Origin: Pezizomycotina sp. ARF18
Taxonomy: Eukaryota; Ascomycota
Direction: 5' to 3'
DNA: 64,000 nt
Assembly (NCBI GenBank): GCA_002224055.1
Contig: AZLU01000036.1
Location: 105,106-169,105, forward strand
Shown here: positions 22,440 to 34,225 of the stretch, piece after piece
How positions within the stretch are numbered: position 1 is the first letter of the stretch
How the letters are laid out: each line of letters opens with the position of its first letter
The notes under the pieces: generated by a model
The model's input: only the letters and a program-made list of their open reading frames with translations
What the model was told of the DNA's origin: nothing
The model's database searches: none
Translations under genes and position numbers: made by a program

Positions 22440-25400
22440 TCAACCCATAGCACCGCCGCTGACGACAGCAAGCCCCTCGTAAACCCTCTGCCTAACCTCC
22501 CAAATCTCCCGAATCCCTTCTTCCCGATACCAGCACCCCGATCCTAAGCCCGATCCCGCTCAGCAATCCACCCCCAGTATCCTCCACCGAAATCTTCCCC
22601 ACGCCTTCCTTCCTTATCACGACAACCCATCGCACAGCAGCGTCCCCTCGCCGCGGAACTCCGCCGTGTGGCCTCCTTCCAGTAAACGCGCCGCAGATCG
22701 GCGAGCCTGATATCGCCAACGTGGATGGCCGCACCACCGCGTCCCGCGCTGTTAACCGGCGCGACGTCGAGAACGAGGTTGTTGTTGTTACGCCGCTCGT
22801 TGTCCGCCATAGCTTCGTCCCCTTCGCCGTCCGTTTCCTCGACGAGCTTGCCGACGACGTGGACGACGCCCATGCCGCGGACTTCCTGCCATTTCAAACT
22901 CTTCACGAGCTTCTCGCTGAGTTTTACCGTCCACGCGTTCGTATCTACCGATGCGTTAAGCGTAACCCCGGCTTTCGGCGAGAATACTTCGATCTCTAAC
23001 CCGGAGGAGGAAGCGGAGTTGGATACGTCTTCCGACAGCGAGCGTGTTTCCGCTTCCGTCCCGCCGACTAAAATAAGCTTTCGGGGATTAATTAGTGGTA
23101 AAAGCATGCGTAGACTCCTGGCGTCGTGCAAGCCCTCAAAGTCGATGAACGTCACGTAAAGGTTCAACTGTAGTTTCGTGGTGGTGGTGACGAGCTTGCA
23201 CGGCGTGGTAAAGTCGTACAGCAGCGCGTCTTCCTCGTCGGAGCTCTCGGACTCTTCCGACTCCGATGCGGATTCTTCTTCTTCCTTCCGCGGCATGTCG
23301 CCGCGGGTGTAACCACCCTCGTGTTACGGCGGCGACGCTTACCCGCGGGACTGTTGTTATTGCTGTTCTGGTTATTTCCGTGGCTGTTTGGTTGTAGTAT
23401 GGCTGCCTGCGACCGCCCGCGGGACCGCCGCGCTGGTTGTGGCGGTGGTGGTGGTGGTTGCTCCCGCCGATGTTGACGTTGTCCACTTCCGCTTGCGGCC
23501 GAACACGCGGGAGTTTTCCTTCGCGGAGTCCTGCCCTGTATACCGGCTAGTCCACCACCCCCGAAGCCTACGATTTCGAGTTTCTCCCTCCGGTGCCCGT
23601 GGGGTCGTTACCGATTACGTCTTCCCGCTCTTCGGCGCGGAGGTAGTCTTCCGCCCGAACTACTTCGCCATACTCATCGCCTTTCCTTCGCGGAACGGCA
23701 AACGGGAACATCCTGTTCCGACCTTTCGCGCCGCGGACGTCAAAATCGTATATACCCTTTCCTTTAATGAGGACGTTCACCCCGAGGTCTTCCACGCCGC
23801 CGACGCCGAGTAACTTTCGCATGGATTCGCGTGGTGCGTCGACATGAGTGCTTTCCCCTGCTTCGGATCGTCGTCGTCATCGTCGTCGCTTTCACTAGAA
23901 GAAGATTCGGATGATTCGTCGCCTCCGGCGGCTTGGGCGTCGGCCGTGGCGGATTGGCCGGGGAGGTTCGTCGCGAGGTGTGCTTGCTGTGCTATGAGGT
24001 TCTGCTGGTGCGCGACGAGCTCCGCGGGGGTTAATGGCATGCGTTTCCGCTTCTGCAGCTCCAGTCCGAGCCGTCCATCGGGTGCATGGCGCCCATCTCG
24101 TTGTCCATGTCCTCCGCGATCGCCTTCACTTCTTCCACAGCGTGCTACCGACGTCCGAATGTTCCGCTCCGTCCATCCTCTCCGTCAGGACGACGAGGTT
24201 ATTCGGGTCGCCGGCGATGTATTCCAGCACGTCCCTGCTAAAACCCCACTCAAGGCTATTATCGCTAGCAATTATAACTTTCCCTCCTTTACCCCGGAGC
24301 ATCTTCATCAGCTGCTTCCGCTTCTCCACCAGCTTGACGTGCCGTAAATCGAACGGCCCGAAGTTTCTGCTGCTGCTGCTGCTGATTATTCTGCTGGTTC
24401 CTCTGCTGATACCTCCCTGCCTCCTCTTTTATTCTCATTCCCCGTATCCGTACTTTCAAACTCTCGTATCATAGAATCGTCCATCCACTCCAGCAGCGAC
24501 TTTGCGTACCGTAACGTCCTGCCCGCAGTCTTGCACGCCAACACGACGCTCGCGCCGGAATTATGCCACCCGCTCTCGTTCTTCCTGTAATCGTGCTCGA
24601 GCAAGTACACGAGCTCCAGCACCCTCGCGGACGAGTCCGTGGGTATGAGCGCTATGCCGTCCTTAAACGCAACTTTTCTGAGCGTGCTCAGGAGCAACTC
24701 ATCCCTCCGCCGCCGCGGCACGGTCATAGTGCTGGGAATCGCGTTACGGGAGCTGCACACCATCGCCGTGGGCTTTAAGAATTCCTCGGGGACGCGTCCG
24801 CCGCCCATACCAGTCGTTGAGGGTAGTAACGCCGCGGATGATAAATGCGCGTCGCGGGAGTGATTCCAGTCGACGGAGTACAGTATGTTCTCCTGCAAGT
24901 GCTGGATGCGCCATATCGTCCCGCCGAGTGTGTGGCCGGCGCGGTACGCCGTGACCGTCAGTCCCGTTAGCGGCGCTTGAAATTGGAACGGCTGCGAGTA
25001 CTTGAGCGGGTGCATGGCGTCGAAGTAGCGGTCGATGTCCTCCGGCGACGGAGGCTGCAGTAGGACGTTCGACAGCGATGAGTCATTGTCTTGTTCGATT
25101 TTGATATTATCGTCGCCGTTGTTTTCGGATTTGATGAAAGGTGTGGAAGTCGGCATGAAGGTGTGATGAGGGGTTGCGAGAGTATGCATCCTGCAGAGGG
25201 TGCGGCCGAGGTTGGCGACGGGGTAAGTGCAGTAGACGGGGATCTGCGAGAAAGGGGCACGTGGGCGCAGCAGTGGGCGTACGCGCCGAGGTGGGAGATG
25301 GTCGGGTGCGTTAGGAGGACGAGGTCGATCGTGGGCGTATGTCTACAAGAACGAGCAAAATTAACATCGTAATAACGAGGTTCAATGCTGAAACACAAAG

Positions 25401-25594
25401 GAATTGAAAACAAAAGGAAGACGAGCTGTTTTTTTTTTTTTTTTTTACTCTTGTATTTGCGCTAGATCCTTGATGTCGAATGGATCACTCCAACCGCAGT
25501 CCACGAGGATCTTAATGCCATTGTCCAGCAGCAGGAGGGACGCCGAGGCCCTGTCTTCCGACTGGGCACCCAGCAAGGGTATAAACTGAAACAT
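22440..25594 (-). CDS. CFT2: Cft2 / CPSF100, cleavage and polyadenylation factor subunit
   Basis: Cft2 is the catalytically inactive metallo-beta-lactamase/beta-CASP partner of Ysh1 in the nuclear pre-mRNA 3'-end processing complex. Exon 1 is 25594-25449 (FIPLLGAQSEDRASASLLLL, then DNGIKILVDCGW). A 106-bp intron with a poly-A run follows, and exon 2 is 25342-22440. Exon 2 has LVLLTHPTISHLGAYAHCC (about residue 58, lacking the full zinc-binding HxHxDH motif, as usual for Cft2). It also has a beta-CASP segment (IALIPTDSSARVLEL, about residue 280), a poly-Gln stretch near residue 368, KGKGIYDFDVRGAKGR (about 580) and the C-terminal HVGDIRLADLRRV (about 925). The end, RVYEGLAVVSGG, fits the family. 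About ten single-base shifts interrupt exon 2. Most are cured by adding one base to a homopolymer, so I treat them as sequence errors and not decay. Expected length is about 1015 residues. Confidence 0.92.
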
Positions 25595-27170
25595 CTGGCT
25601 ATAATCGCTGCCGTGATATCGTGATGTCGGTCATCAATGCGGACTTTCGTTGTCGTCGTAATGGGGTGAGCGCTAAGGCGGAGTTGGATTTCGGTAGGTG
25701 CAAGTGTCCAATAAAGAAAATGTCGAGCGAGCAAAAAAAAAAAAAGATGCCAAGGATCACGCGTATTAGTAATCAAGGTCACATGATCCGTGTTCACTTT
25801 TCGTTACTGAAATTTACTGTGGTAAGCGGGGCATTTCTAACTGGCCCTCACCGGAGCTTAATGTCAACCTCCGATGTCAACGGGCGGAAGCTGTCACCGC
25901 TCCACACACGACAAACAAGTGAAAAACAAAATATCCGACATCTCAGAAAAATTGACTTCTTCTTCATTCCCCTTGATCTTTCATCGTCATTATCATCGTC
26001 ATTATCATCGTCAGCTTCTTCTCATTCGTTCATTCTTTCCTGCTTTCTGCCCAATTCCTTCTTTTTCGGCTCTGCAGACGCCGAGATCTCGACCCTCGTC
26101 GATTCTACCACTTTGGCTAAAAAGAAAGGCAAGGAAGGTAACCTCTTTCATCATAGATCGACGGCACATCCTGGAGGCGAAAAAAAAAAAAAAGGGAACA
26201 AAGCACCAGTTGTCGATTTTGCTTAAGGGTTCAAGTTCAAAAAAAAAAGGAGTCCCACCATTTCCCCTACTCAAACCAGCATCTTTCGACATCACACTTT
26301 GTAGAGGGAAAGAACGGATCTACCTCTTCATCAATAGCGTATTTTGTCTTTCCCCCCCTTTCCCCCTGGCCTTGCTCGTGGTTGCAATTTGGTTTATACA
26401 TTTGAAGTCGTTCTTTTTTGCTTTTGCTTTTTTGCCCCGGTTCCTTCTTCCCTTGCTTACGGTACTAGAGGGAATGTCAAGCTAGGAACTGGGGGGTCCC
26501 CACTCTACTGTCGATTTCATAGCTAACGAAGGAAGTACTTAGGCCGCTTTTTGCCTTGTTGCTGCAACAAAAAACGGCCAACAGGTACTTCAGAATCCCC
26601 CCCCCAATGCAATTGCCGAGGGGTAATATTTCTGCTTGAGACCTTGGACCGTGAAGTCTCTCTCCCCCCCCCCCCATCGTACCATCGTCGTTCAAAATAC
26701 GTAGCTAGTAGTGGTTTATCTTTCGTTGATTTTGCTTTTGTTGAGCTCTCCTGACCTGCCATTGGCGGTTTATATAGCCCTTGTATCCCTTGCTACCTTG
26801 CCATTTGACAAGGACGTAAAAATTATCAATACGCCGAAGATTGGCGGGCTAACAAACTCTACTTACAACTGGTGCCCACCGAACGAGCTTGCATTGTGCA
26901 TGTGCGATAATGCAAGATGCGTGAGGTTTAGCTTTGAAAAGTTGAAAAAAAAAAAAAAAGAACCCAGACACTAGTAGACGAAAGTAGATCATACTACTAT
27001 CAGTACTCGCTTGGTCTGCTTTTAAATCTGATCTTCATACGAACGAAGAAAAAAAAATAAAATCTCCGTTTAAAATCTCGACAATCTCCCCGTATTTCAG
27101 TTCTCGCAACTTCGATTCTCCGACAAAATCCATTTCATATATACCTCTATCTTCTTGATACTATTTCATC
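25595..27170. promoter_or_regulatory. Shared divergent promoter region of CFT2 and the hydrolase gene
   Basis: The 1.6 kb between the two start codons must hold both promoters. It contains a CATCGTCATTAT microsatellite (about 25983-26013), poly-A runs at 25733-25744, 26187-26200 and 26943-26957, and C-runs near 26599 and 26667. A CT-rich stretch lies just upstream of the hydrolase ATG. ORFs inside it (up to 203 codons) are low-complexity and show no family signal. Confidence 0.5.
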
Positions 27171-28571
27171 ATGTCTGCAGGTAAGGAAGCCCTTTGTTGC
27201 CTGTAAAGAAGGGCGGCTGCTAACTTTTTCTGCTGTATTAAAAACGAAAAGCTTCAGCTCCCGCAGCCAACGACCCCTCCTCCGAACCATGCCAAGAATG
27301 GCTCAAAGTCGAAGCAACGCTGCCAGAACCCAGCACGTACGTCTTCTATCAAGCTTCACAGCTTTTCTACACTCACCTCGATTCTACCTTACGTTTTTCA
27401 TTCTCCTGCAAGTATCACGTTCACTAAACTTTCGTTTTTCTCTTGTAGTTCAGATGACGTCTCCATCCTCCGCCAAGACTTCCGCATATCGCTCGACAAC
27501 ATGCGCAAGCTCGCGCACAATCCTCACAAGATAGTACCCAACGGCTCCCGCACCGTCACCGCGCGCGACGGCCGCAGGATACCCATACGCATCTACTCCC
27601 CCCCGGCCACCCATACCACGCCACTGCCTCAACCCTTCCTCCCCCGCCACCGCAACATCCCCACCACCTTAACGAAAGAAATATCCGAGCCTATTACCAA
27701 GCCGGCAGCACCGACGTCGTCGCTGGGCGCACCGCCGCCGCTGGTGATATACTTCCACGGCGGCGGGTGGTCGACCGGAGATCCGGATTTTGGTATCAAC
27801 GAATGCATACACTTCGCTTCCAACGGCGCCCTCGTCGTCGCGGCGGATTACCGGAAAGCACCCGAGAACACTTTTCCCGTTCCGGTGAATGACTGCCAGG
27901 ATGCTTTCGAGGCTATACTGTCGCCGGACTCTAAATTGAATCTGAACTACGATAACGACCGCGTATACCTCGCCGGCGCATCCGCTGGTGCACATCTATG
28001 CATTACGACGACGATACTCGACATCTTGTCCGCGGAAAAAAGCGGTCGGAGCGGAACTAGGATCAAAGGACTACTACTCCAAGCACCCGTCTGCTGTCAC
28101 CCTAAAGTCTTCAACGAGGACGGGTCCTATCCGAACAGTTACATCGCCCACGCCGGTTCACCCATATTAGGACGTATGTCACTCGAACGCTTCTGGAAGT
28201 TCTTCGTGCACGGCGACAACGCTCGCGGTAAAGAATCGCCGACGATCACTACTATCGGAGGAAAAACTACGCATATCCAACCGCATAGGGCGGAGGTGGA
28301 TTTGAAGCAGCCGCTATTGTCGCCGCTGTTTTGCAGTGAGGATGTGCTGAAGAAATTTCCGAAGGTGCATATGGGTGTTTACGGCATAGATCCGCTGAAG
28401 GACGAGGCGAAGGCGCTGGCGGTGAAGTTGGAGAAAGCAGGGGTGGAGGTTAAGGTGGATGTTTATTATGGGTGGCCGCACTGCGCGTTTATGTTCTTCC
28501 CGAATACGGAAGGGGCGAAGAAGTCGTTCGAGGGGATCGATGAGGCGGCGAAGTGGATGGGGTTGTATTAG
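27171..28571 (+). CDS. Alpha/beta hydrolase, HSL (family IV) esterase/lipase type
   Basis: A three-exon gene: 27171-27180, 27258-27336 and 27449-28571, with GTAAGG/CAG and GTACGT/TAG introns. The phases join perfectly to give 403 residues. The oxyanion-hole motif HGGGW is at about residues 133-137. The nucleophile Ser of GASAG is at 208, the probable acid Asp of GIDPLKDE at 344 and the base His of GWPHCAF at 374. This is the full catalytic triad of the hormone-sensitive-lipase family, which hydrolyses short-chain or lipid carboxyl esters; some fungal members act on secondary-metabolite esters. No signal peptide is evident, so it is probably cytosolic. It is the only larger gene here with no frame disruption. 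Substrate cannot be deduced. Confidence 0.92.
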
Positions 28572-29303
28572 TAGAGCTAAACCACCTGGAAACCAACGAG
28601 TTTCTTGCATGTGCGCGGTTCAAGTCTCGGATGTCCTCTCTGTCCTACGAGACGTCCTCTCATTTTATTTTCTTTTCTCACTCCCTTTCTCTAAATATCG
28701 TCCACGAAGCTATATTCTTCCCTTCATCTTTTTTTTTTTCTTTTTTTTTTTTTTTTTATCTATATTAACTGCACTTCTCGTTTTGCAAAATCTATATCTA
28801 ACAGGAGGCAGGAAATGGGTAACGCATTGGATTTTCGCTCTGTCTTTTTTGGGCTCTTCTGTTAGTTTTATCTACGAAGGCTGTTTCATAGTGAGAGTAT
28901 TGCCGGTGGTCATTTCATTTTTCTATCTCCCATGCTTCTTTCTGCTTATGCTCTCCTTTCGATTCTCCGTACATCTTTGAAATTTGTAGTTTAAAGCCAG
29001 AATAACAATTTCTTTTTTTTTTTTTGGTTCAAATTTTGCCCTACGACCTACTGTAGTCACGAAGGACACTGTATTCCGTTACTATAAACCATAAATCGAT
29101 TGCTTTAGGAACATCAGCTAGAGTTTTCCCCTCGTACAAACTCACGGGAGAAGAAAACAAGAGGGAGATATTCATTGTTTATAAACAAATCTTTGTCCAG
29201 CCAAGGGAAACAAGACGAGAGCGAAAAACGCTATCGTACTAATTACACCAAATATCTCGAATAGATACCCCTACTCGTTTCGTTTTGCTTCGAGCACTGA
29301 GTA
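28572..29303. other. 3' spacer between convergent genes
   Basis: The hydrolase (plus) and the first secreted-protein gene (minus) converge here. T-rich tracts at 28728-28757 and 29014-29025 follow the hydrolase stop. No ORF of note. Confidence 0.5.
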
Positions 29304-30142
29304 TTAGGAAGCAGGGATAATATAAGATTGTGAGATATTTCTAGACCGCCGCGTGAGCTTTCGAATCATTCCCGCCGGCGTCGTATTCACCAATAAAATA
29401 TGTCTCTTATAAGGACCGACTATCGCCGTGATAGTCTGCTTAACAGGCTCGTGCACGTAGTTGGACGTTTTAACCTTCTGCACGGCGCAGTCGAGATATC
29501 CTTTAACCCGGGACGGCGCGCAGCAGCCGAGCGGGATCGATGACCACGGTTTATTGGTATACACTAGTTTGATGTTCCCCTTGCGGGGCTTCGGGCAGGC
29601 GCTGTTGAGAAACGTGTAGTCTTTCATAAAGGGTTTCGTAAAGCCTGCGGCGAATTGGATGGCCGCGTCCGAGACCGGATTGCAGGAAGTCCGGTGCGTG
29701 CGGATTATACCCTTATCGTCGGCGATGGAGGTGGGGAGTAGCGGTTCGCAGCAGTAGAGGGAGCCTTCGTGGCCGAGGGAGGTGGTGCAGGCGGCGGGTT
29801 TATCTGGAAGTGAGATTGGAGATGGCGGTGGGGGCCGTGATTGCTGCTTGTGGTGGATTCGGTGTTGACTAAAGTTGCGGACGAGTCTTGCCAGGGCGGT
29901 TCGCCTCCGTATACGGTGTTGACCGAAGTTGAGGACGAACTTTTCGAAGCCGGTTGGCTGCCGGAAATAGAGCTGCCGGTACTTGAGGTTGCTGTAGATG
30001 ACTGCGTTGCGGACGTTTTGCTCCCGAAAGAAAGCTTTCCAATTGAAAGGCCTCGGGCGTTAATAGTATTCGCGGACGGCGCTGCGTGAATATCGACTCC
30101 GAGGAAGAGTACCGAGAGTAAGACGATATTCCGTTTTTGCAT
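29304..30142 (-). CDS. Secreted 8-cysteine protein, hydrophobin-like cysteine order, member 1
   Basis: The signal peptide MQKRNIVLLSVLFLGVDIHA is followed by APSA and a Ser/Thr-rich spacer of about 80 residues. The cysteine domain then runs C-x11-CC-x21-C-x28-C-x23-CC-x10-C, with landmarks GSLYCC, a W before SIPLGCC, and GYLDC. The order C-CC-C-C-CC-C is that of hydrophobins, but the C4-C5 and C5-C6 loops are longer than in either hydrophobin class. A single shift between spacer and domain (near 29834) is cured by one more C in a C5 run. The C-terminal 50 residues are basic. Three related genes follow on the same strand. Likely role is a cell-surface or secreted structural or host-interaction protein; this is inference. 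Confidence 0.72.
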
Positions 30143-31581
30143 ATTGTCACATTAATGCGAGCGATAATTTAAGGTGAAGACAAGAACCTTGCGTGTGATC
30201 AAAGTTAGGAGAACAAATAAATAATATCCTGGTTTAAACTTGGAAAAAACAAGGTGCAATTGCTTTATGGCCATTCGAATTTTTCGGTCTTGTATAGAAT
30301 TGATCAATCTCTCTCGGAGGGATAATCGACTCCTCAGATGCCCTGGCCAAGTCGTCGCTCTAATATAATATCTTGCTCTCTCTCTAATCCTATTCCTTAG
30401 CAAGCGAGGTCGATATTATTCTACATTTTCGAAGCTAAGTTATCCGAACCGCAGTGTTTCACGATTGTGGCAGAGATCACTCGGTTAATGCAAAATGTAT
30501 TTTACTTTGTTGAGGTATCGGCGTGGATGGCTTTGGCACCGCCTGGTGGTGCTTAACCGCTACTAAGCCTTGCTTGCTTCGTGGCCTAAGGATCGGGCAA
30601 CATCACAAAAAACTTACCGCGTTTTTTTCCTTTTAACAAAGTTAAATATAAATTAGGGCGTGATTATAATTTTACATGATAGCTTTAGTACCAAAGATGA
30701 GCTCGGGAGTGCATTTATATGTATGCACTAATTTGATAAATCCCGGATCCACGAACAATTCTTACAGACGGGGAAAAGCTGGTGGAAGGTAATTTATATA
30801 CGTATATTCATACCCGCAATATTGTCGTAATTTCAAACCCTACATTTTAACGGTCCGCAACTCTATTATACTCTCTACTATTAACGCTATCAATGTAATA
30901 CACAATTGAACTAGCTAGCTATCCTTATACATTGAACAACGCCATGCTTATTCCTCGTACTTTGAATGTGTGATCTATAGAGTCTTTTTTTTTTTTTTTT
31001 TTTTTTTTTAACACTGTCGTGCCTTTTCAACTATTTTAACACATATGTTTAACAAAAGCAGATGTGTTTTTAAACTTTACAAATTATATAAGAAACAAAA
31101 GATATCATATTTGATAATGTTATTATATGTAATAATGATTTAAATATAAAATAAACGTGTAAGAAAGCAATAGCTATATCCAACGACCTTTAAAAACATT
31201 CTTACAGCCAAATCTTCCTCTTTTATGAATAGATGGTGGTAATAATTATGCCGTACTGCTTGTGTTAAACAATGCGCTCTTTAAAGGAAAATAGAAGTAC
31301 AGTTTGTGTTTTAAGAATGAAAGAGAGAATCCGAACAGAGTAATGATTATAATAAAAGGATATAGTACGTAAATATTAGGTTTACAGAAGTTTTCTTCAT
31401 GGAATAACAAAGTAGAATAAATAATACGCGATCTTTCTCCCCTGCGAATGCCATAGATTAAGTTTTTTTTTTTTTTTTCAAGAAAGAAACAGAACAAAGG
31501 AAAGAGGAAGAGTAGAAAGGAAAAGGAAAACCAGATGAAAAAAGAACGATAGGCTGCCTTTTGAGCTTAAACAATTCTTCA
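30143..31581. other. Intergenic region with member 1 promoter and AT-rich spacer
   Basis: The first 450 bp holds the promoter block shared with member 2 (see separate entry). From about 30600 the DNA becomes strongly AT-rich, with a T26 tract near 30984-31009 and T-runs near 31460. No supported gene. Confidence 0.45.
30330..30600 (-). promoter_or_regulatory. Promoter block of member 1, duplicated upstream of member 2
   Basis: On the minus strand a TATA-like stretch (30361-30370) precedes GACGACTTGGC (30346-30356), about 200 bp before the ATG. The same pair, TTATAAG then GACGACTTGGC, lies at 32241-32261, about 170 bp before the member 2 ATG. Further upstream, CGAACCGCAGTGTTTCAC and the GC-rich segment near 30525-30600 also have diverged counterparts at 32340-32530. 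The duplication that made these two genes therefore included at least 400 bp of promoter. Confidence 0.55.
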
Positions 31582-32071
31582 TCATTTCAATTTAACCTCC
31601 TTACCATTAAATTTGACCGTAATAGTCTGACCGGGGCTTATCTTTCTTCCGTTCGTCCTTCTGCGTAACACAATATCGAGACTGCGAATGGCCTTCATCG
31701 GCCTGGCAACAACCGAGTGGAATTTCTGGCCACGGATTCCCTTTGGTAATCGCTTTTTCGACACGTTCTTTGGCGCCTTGCGGACAAGCGGCGATGAAAG
31801 GCTTGAAGTCTTTATCACTGTACGCCCGTTTTATAATGTCTTCCGAAATGGGGTTGCAGCCCCAGTCGTCCACCAGCGCTACATGATCAAGGCTTAAATC
31901 ATTGCTGGGTCCAAGCTCGCAGCAGAAGAGAGTGCCGGTGTTACCAAAGGAACCTTGACAGGTGGCTCCCTTGACATCGTCTCGGGCGGTGAGAACACTT
32001 GCAGACGGCGCCGCGTGAATGTCGGCTGCAAGGGAGAGGATTGAGAGGAGGAGGGTGTTCTGCTTCCGCAT
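31582..32071 (-). CDS. Secreted 8-cysteine protein, hydrophobin-like cysteine order, member 2
   Basis: The signal peptide MRKQNTLLLSILSLAADIHA plus APSA is almost the same as in member 1, but the Ser/Thr spacer is absent. The domain starts about residue 37: C-x11-CC-x20-C-x23-C-x24-CC-x11-C, with GTLFCC, a W followed by PEIPLGCC, and SRYC. The open frame stops at 31607. A neighbouring frame ending at 31582 carries SPGQTITVKFNGKEVKLK, which resembles the tail of member 1 (KQTITAIVGPYKRHIL), so a frame shift near 31640 probably hides the true C-terminus. Expected length is about 160 residues. The function is presumed the same as member 1. Confidence 0.72.
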
Positions 32072-33344
32072 TATTTTTGGGTGAATATGGTAATTCTCTA
32101 AAAAGAAAAGGGGATAAAATAGTGATTAGAGGGATCTGGACTTGAAAAACGTAGGTACGAAGTATTCGGGTCGCTGGTATAACTGGTATTGGCAAAGGCT
32201 TGACTTTACTGATGAGATAGTTAAGTTCTTGGATCTGAAAGCCAAGTCGTCCTACTTATAAGCTTTTTTTTTCTCTGGGCTCCTGATTTTACCGCAAGGC
32301 TAAAGTTAATGGCGTCTACGCTTTTCACAATTAAATCAACTGAACTGCGGTGTTACAGTTGTTGTGCTAATCACTACTATCGGCAGAACGTCAAGCTTTT
32401 AGCCGGATTTCGACAGAGGTCCTCCGGCTAATACGAGGTAAATATTTTGGTTTGAGTTGTAGTTGGTGTAGTTGGTTTCGAAACTGCCGGGCGGCACTTA
32501 GCCGCCGTCAACCCTTGCCCAGGCCTGTGATGAGCACCGCTCGAGAAGTCTAACGTTCCGATTTAGCCTAATCGAATCTAGAGTATCCCATGGTTATGGA
32601 AAATTAGTTGAATATTAGATATTCCCAATGTTATCGCTACATATTTAGGCTTATTTAGTAGCTGTTTGTAAGTCATGATCTTTAGAGTATGCACTTCGTA
32701 GCACTAATGAGCACGGCGCAATAGTAAAGCATTAAGATAACAACATTTATATTCTATAGGGCTAAAAATGCAGACCCAAATTAGCCGAAAGGTCATCGTG
32801 GATCTAAACGGGCTGAAGAAAAAGCTAATGCTACGCTATAGCGTAGTACACGTTTATTAAGACCATTTATTTGAAGGTTTCTTATACTTGGCTTTTGATT
32901 TATTCTGGATATTTTCTAGTATACAAGCTGAGTGTGAAATATATGGAAGTCTTACACAATGTGTATTTGCTGAGTAAACACCGGCAAATAACTTGTATAG
33001 GTTCTCTATTTCCATTAAACCGACAAGATGGATTTACCCAAGAGATAGATAATAGTCCTTTGATGTGGTGCGTGGAGTACTTACTCTACTCACCGCCGTT
33101 TTCCACGCAGCTTTGCACTTTTTTTGCAATTGGAGACGAGCTCTACTCCGTTATTATTTATCGACAAGAGGGTCAATATTGGATGATCGCAATAAAGCTC
33201 GAATCAATAAAGAGCTCAGAGCTGTAAAGTAAACTTAAAGAGGACCGGATATTCAGACACCGAATTAGTGTAGAAGCTATTGGCAGTCTGGTTGATTTAT
33301 AGAGAGAAAAGGTCTTTACAAATCTGTTATATACATTCCTTTTA
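32072..33344. other. Intergenic region with member 2 promoter
   Basis: 32241-32261 holds the TATA plus GACGACTTGGC pair, and 32340-32530 the upstream block shared with member 1. Beyond about 32600 the DNA is AT-rich. A 118-codon plus-strand ORF at 32871-33227 has no family signal and no signal peptide of the neighbouring type. Confidence 0.45.
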
Positions 33345-34225
33345 CTAGGCTAATATTCGTGAGACAAACTCATCTATTGTACCCGCTATGTATCGCAATG
33401 CGTGTTCCGTCTTGCCGTTCTTTGAATGGGTGGTTTCTCCAGGTGCTGGGCGGTCCCTTAAATCGTACCACTCCGATGCTTTCCCGCTTGAGAGCGTCCA
33501 ACTGTCCTGACCCTTGTACTGATCAAGCCCCGTGATGCCCTCCAATGTAGCACACTGGAAGTAACCTGAGATACCCGAAGGTTTCTTGCAGAAACCCAGC
33601 GGAAGTTCTTTCCACAGTGTCTCCTTTTTCAACCGTCTACCTCGCTCCTCGTATCCGTCGCAGACCCCTTTGAAGCCGAAAAAATTCCTTCCCGCTCGTG
33701 CTGTGCTTATCACATCCGTGATACCGCTTTGCAGCTCTAATTGCAATAAAAGCATCCTGTTCGGAATACCAAGGGACGGGCAGCAGTAGAGTAATCCATC
33801 GCCTCTCGACTCAGTTTTACATGTGGCAGGATCCGCGCGGTGGAGTAATTCGGGAAAAACAGCTTGAATTGCTGCGGCGATTGTGGACGCTGATTGTCGG
33901 CTCCACAGGAAGCCGCGGGATAGGTTTGCTGGAGAGGCAGGTCGCGCTGGATAGATCGGCGGTAGCAATATATCCTCGACGGAAGGTTTTCTAGCCGTAT
34001 TTCGTCACCAGAAGGTTCCGGAGTATAAGCAGGCGCCCGATCCGGATCTGAGGGATCCGAGGGGCGGTGAAAGTGCCCAGTGTGAGAATCCTGCGGCGGA
34101 GCACTGCCCTGGGAGGCGCGGTTCTGACGCCAGGCGCGCAACCTGGTCCCTAACGATTGAGGGGCACCCTGAACTGCTATTCTAAATAGAAGAATACAGA
34201 ATAACAGAATCCTCTGTCCTAGCAT
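33345..34225 (-). CDS. Secreted cysteine-rich protein, member 3 (two cysteines lost)
   Basis: The N-terminus MLGQRILLFCILLFRIAVQG reads as a signal peptide. A Pro/Ser/Asp-rich spacer of about 90 residues follows, then the family domain: ATC-x11-CC (DGLLYCC), then GVC, a W before KELPLGFC, and GYFQC. Relative to members 1 and 2, C4 is missing and C6 is Phe (GFC instead of GCC). One shift near 34003 separates the N-terminal and C-terminal frames and is cured by one more A in an A4 run. The tail after the last Cys is longer (about 75 residues). Total is about 290 residues. The missing cysteines are substitutions, not indels, so they are probably real. Confidence 0.65.

Noticed and set aside
23388-24863. 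Long plus-strand ORFs inside CFT2 (for example 23388-23813, 24034-24474)
   Set aside because: They are antisense shadows of the GC-rich CFT2 coding sequence and have no family signal.
22440-25594. Reading the CFT2 locus as several small separate genes or as a pseudogene
   Set aside because: The pieces are collinear parts of one Cft2 protein. Most breaks fall at homopolymers one base short, and no conserved motif is missing.
25874-26485. 203-codon plus-strand ORF upstream of the hydrolase
   Set aside because: Composition is low-complexity Ser/Phe/Lys from pyrimidine- and purine-rich promoter DNA. It overlaps another ORF in a different frame and has no recognisable motif.
32871-33227. 118-codon plus-strand ORF between secreted members 2 and 3
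   Set aside because: AT-rich composition, no signal peptide or motif of the cluster, and no splice or promoter support. It may be chance.
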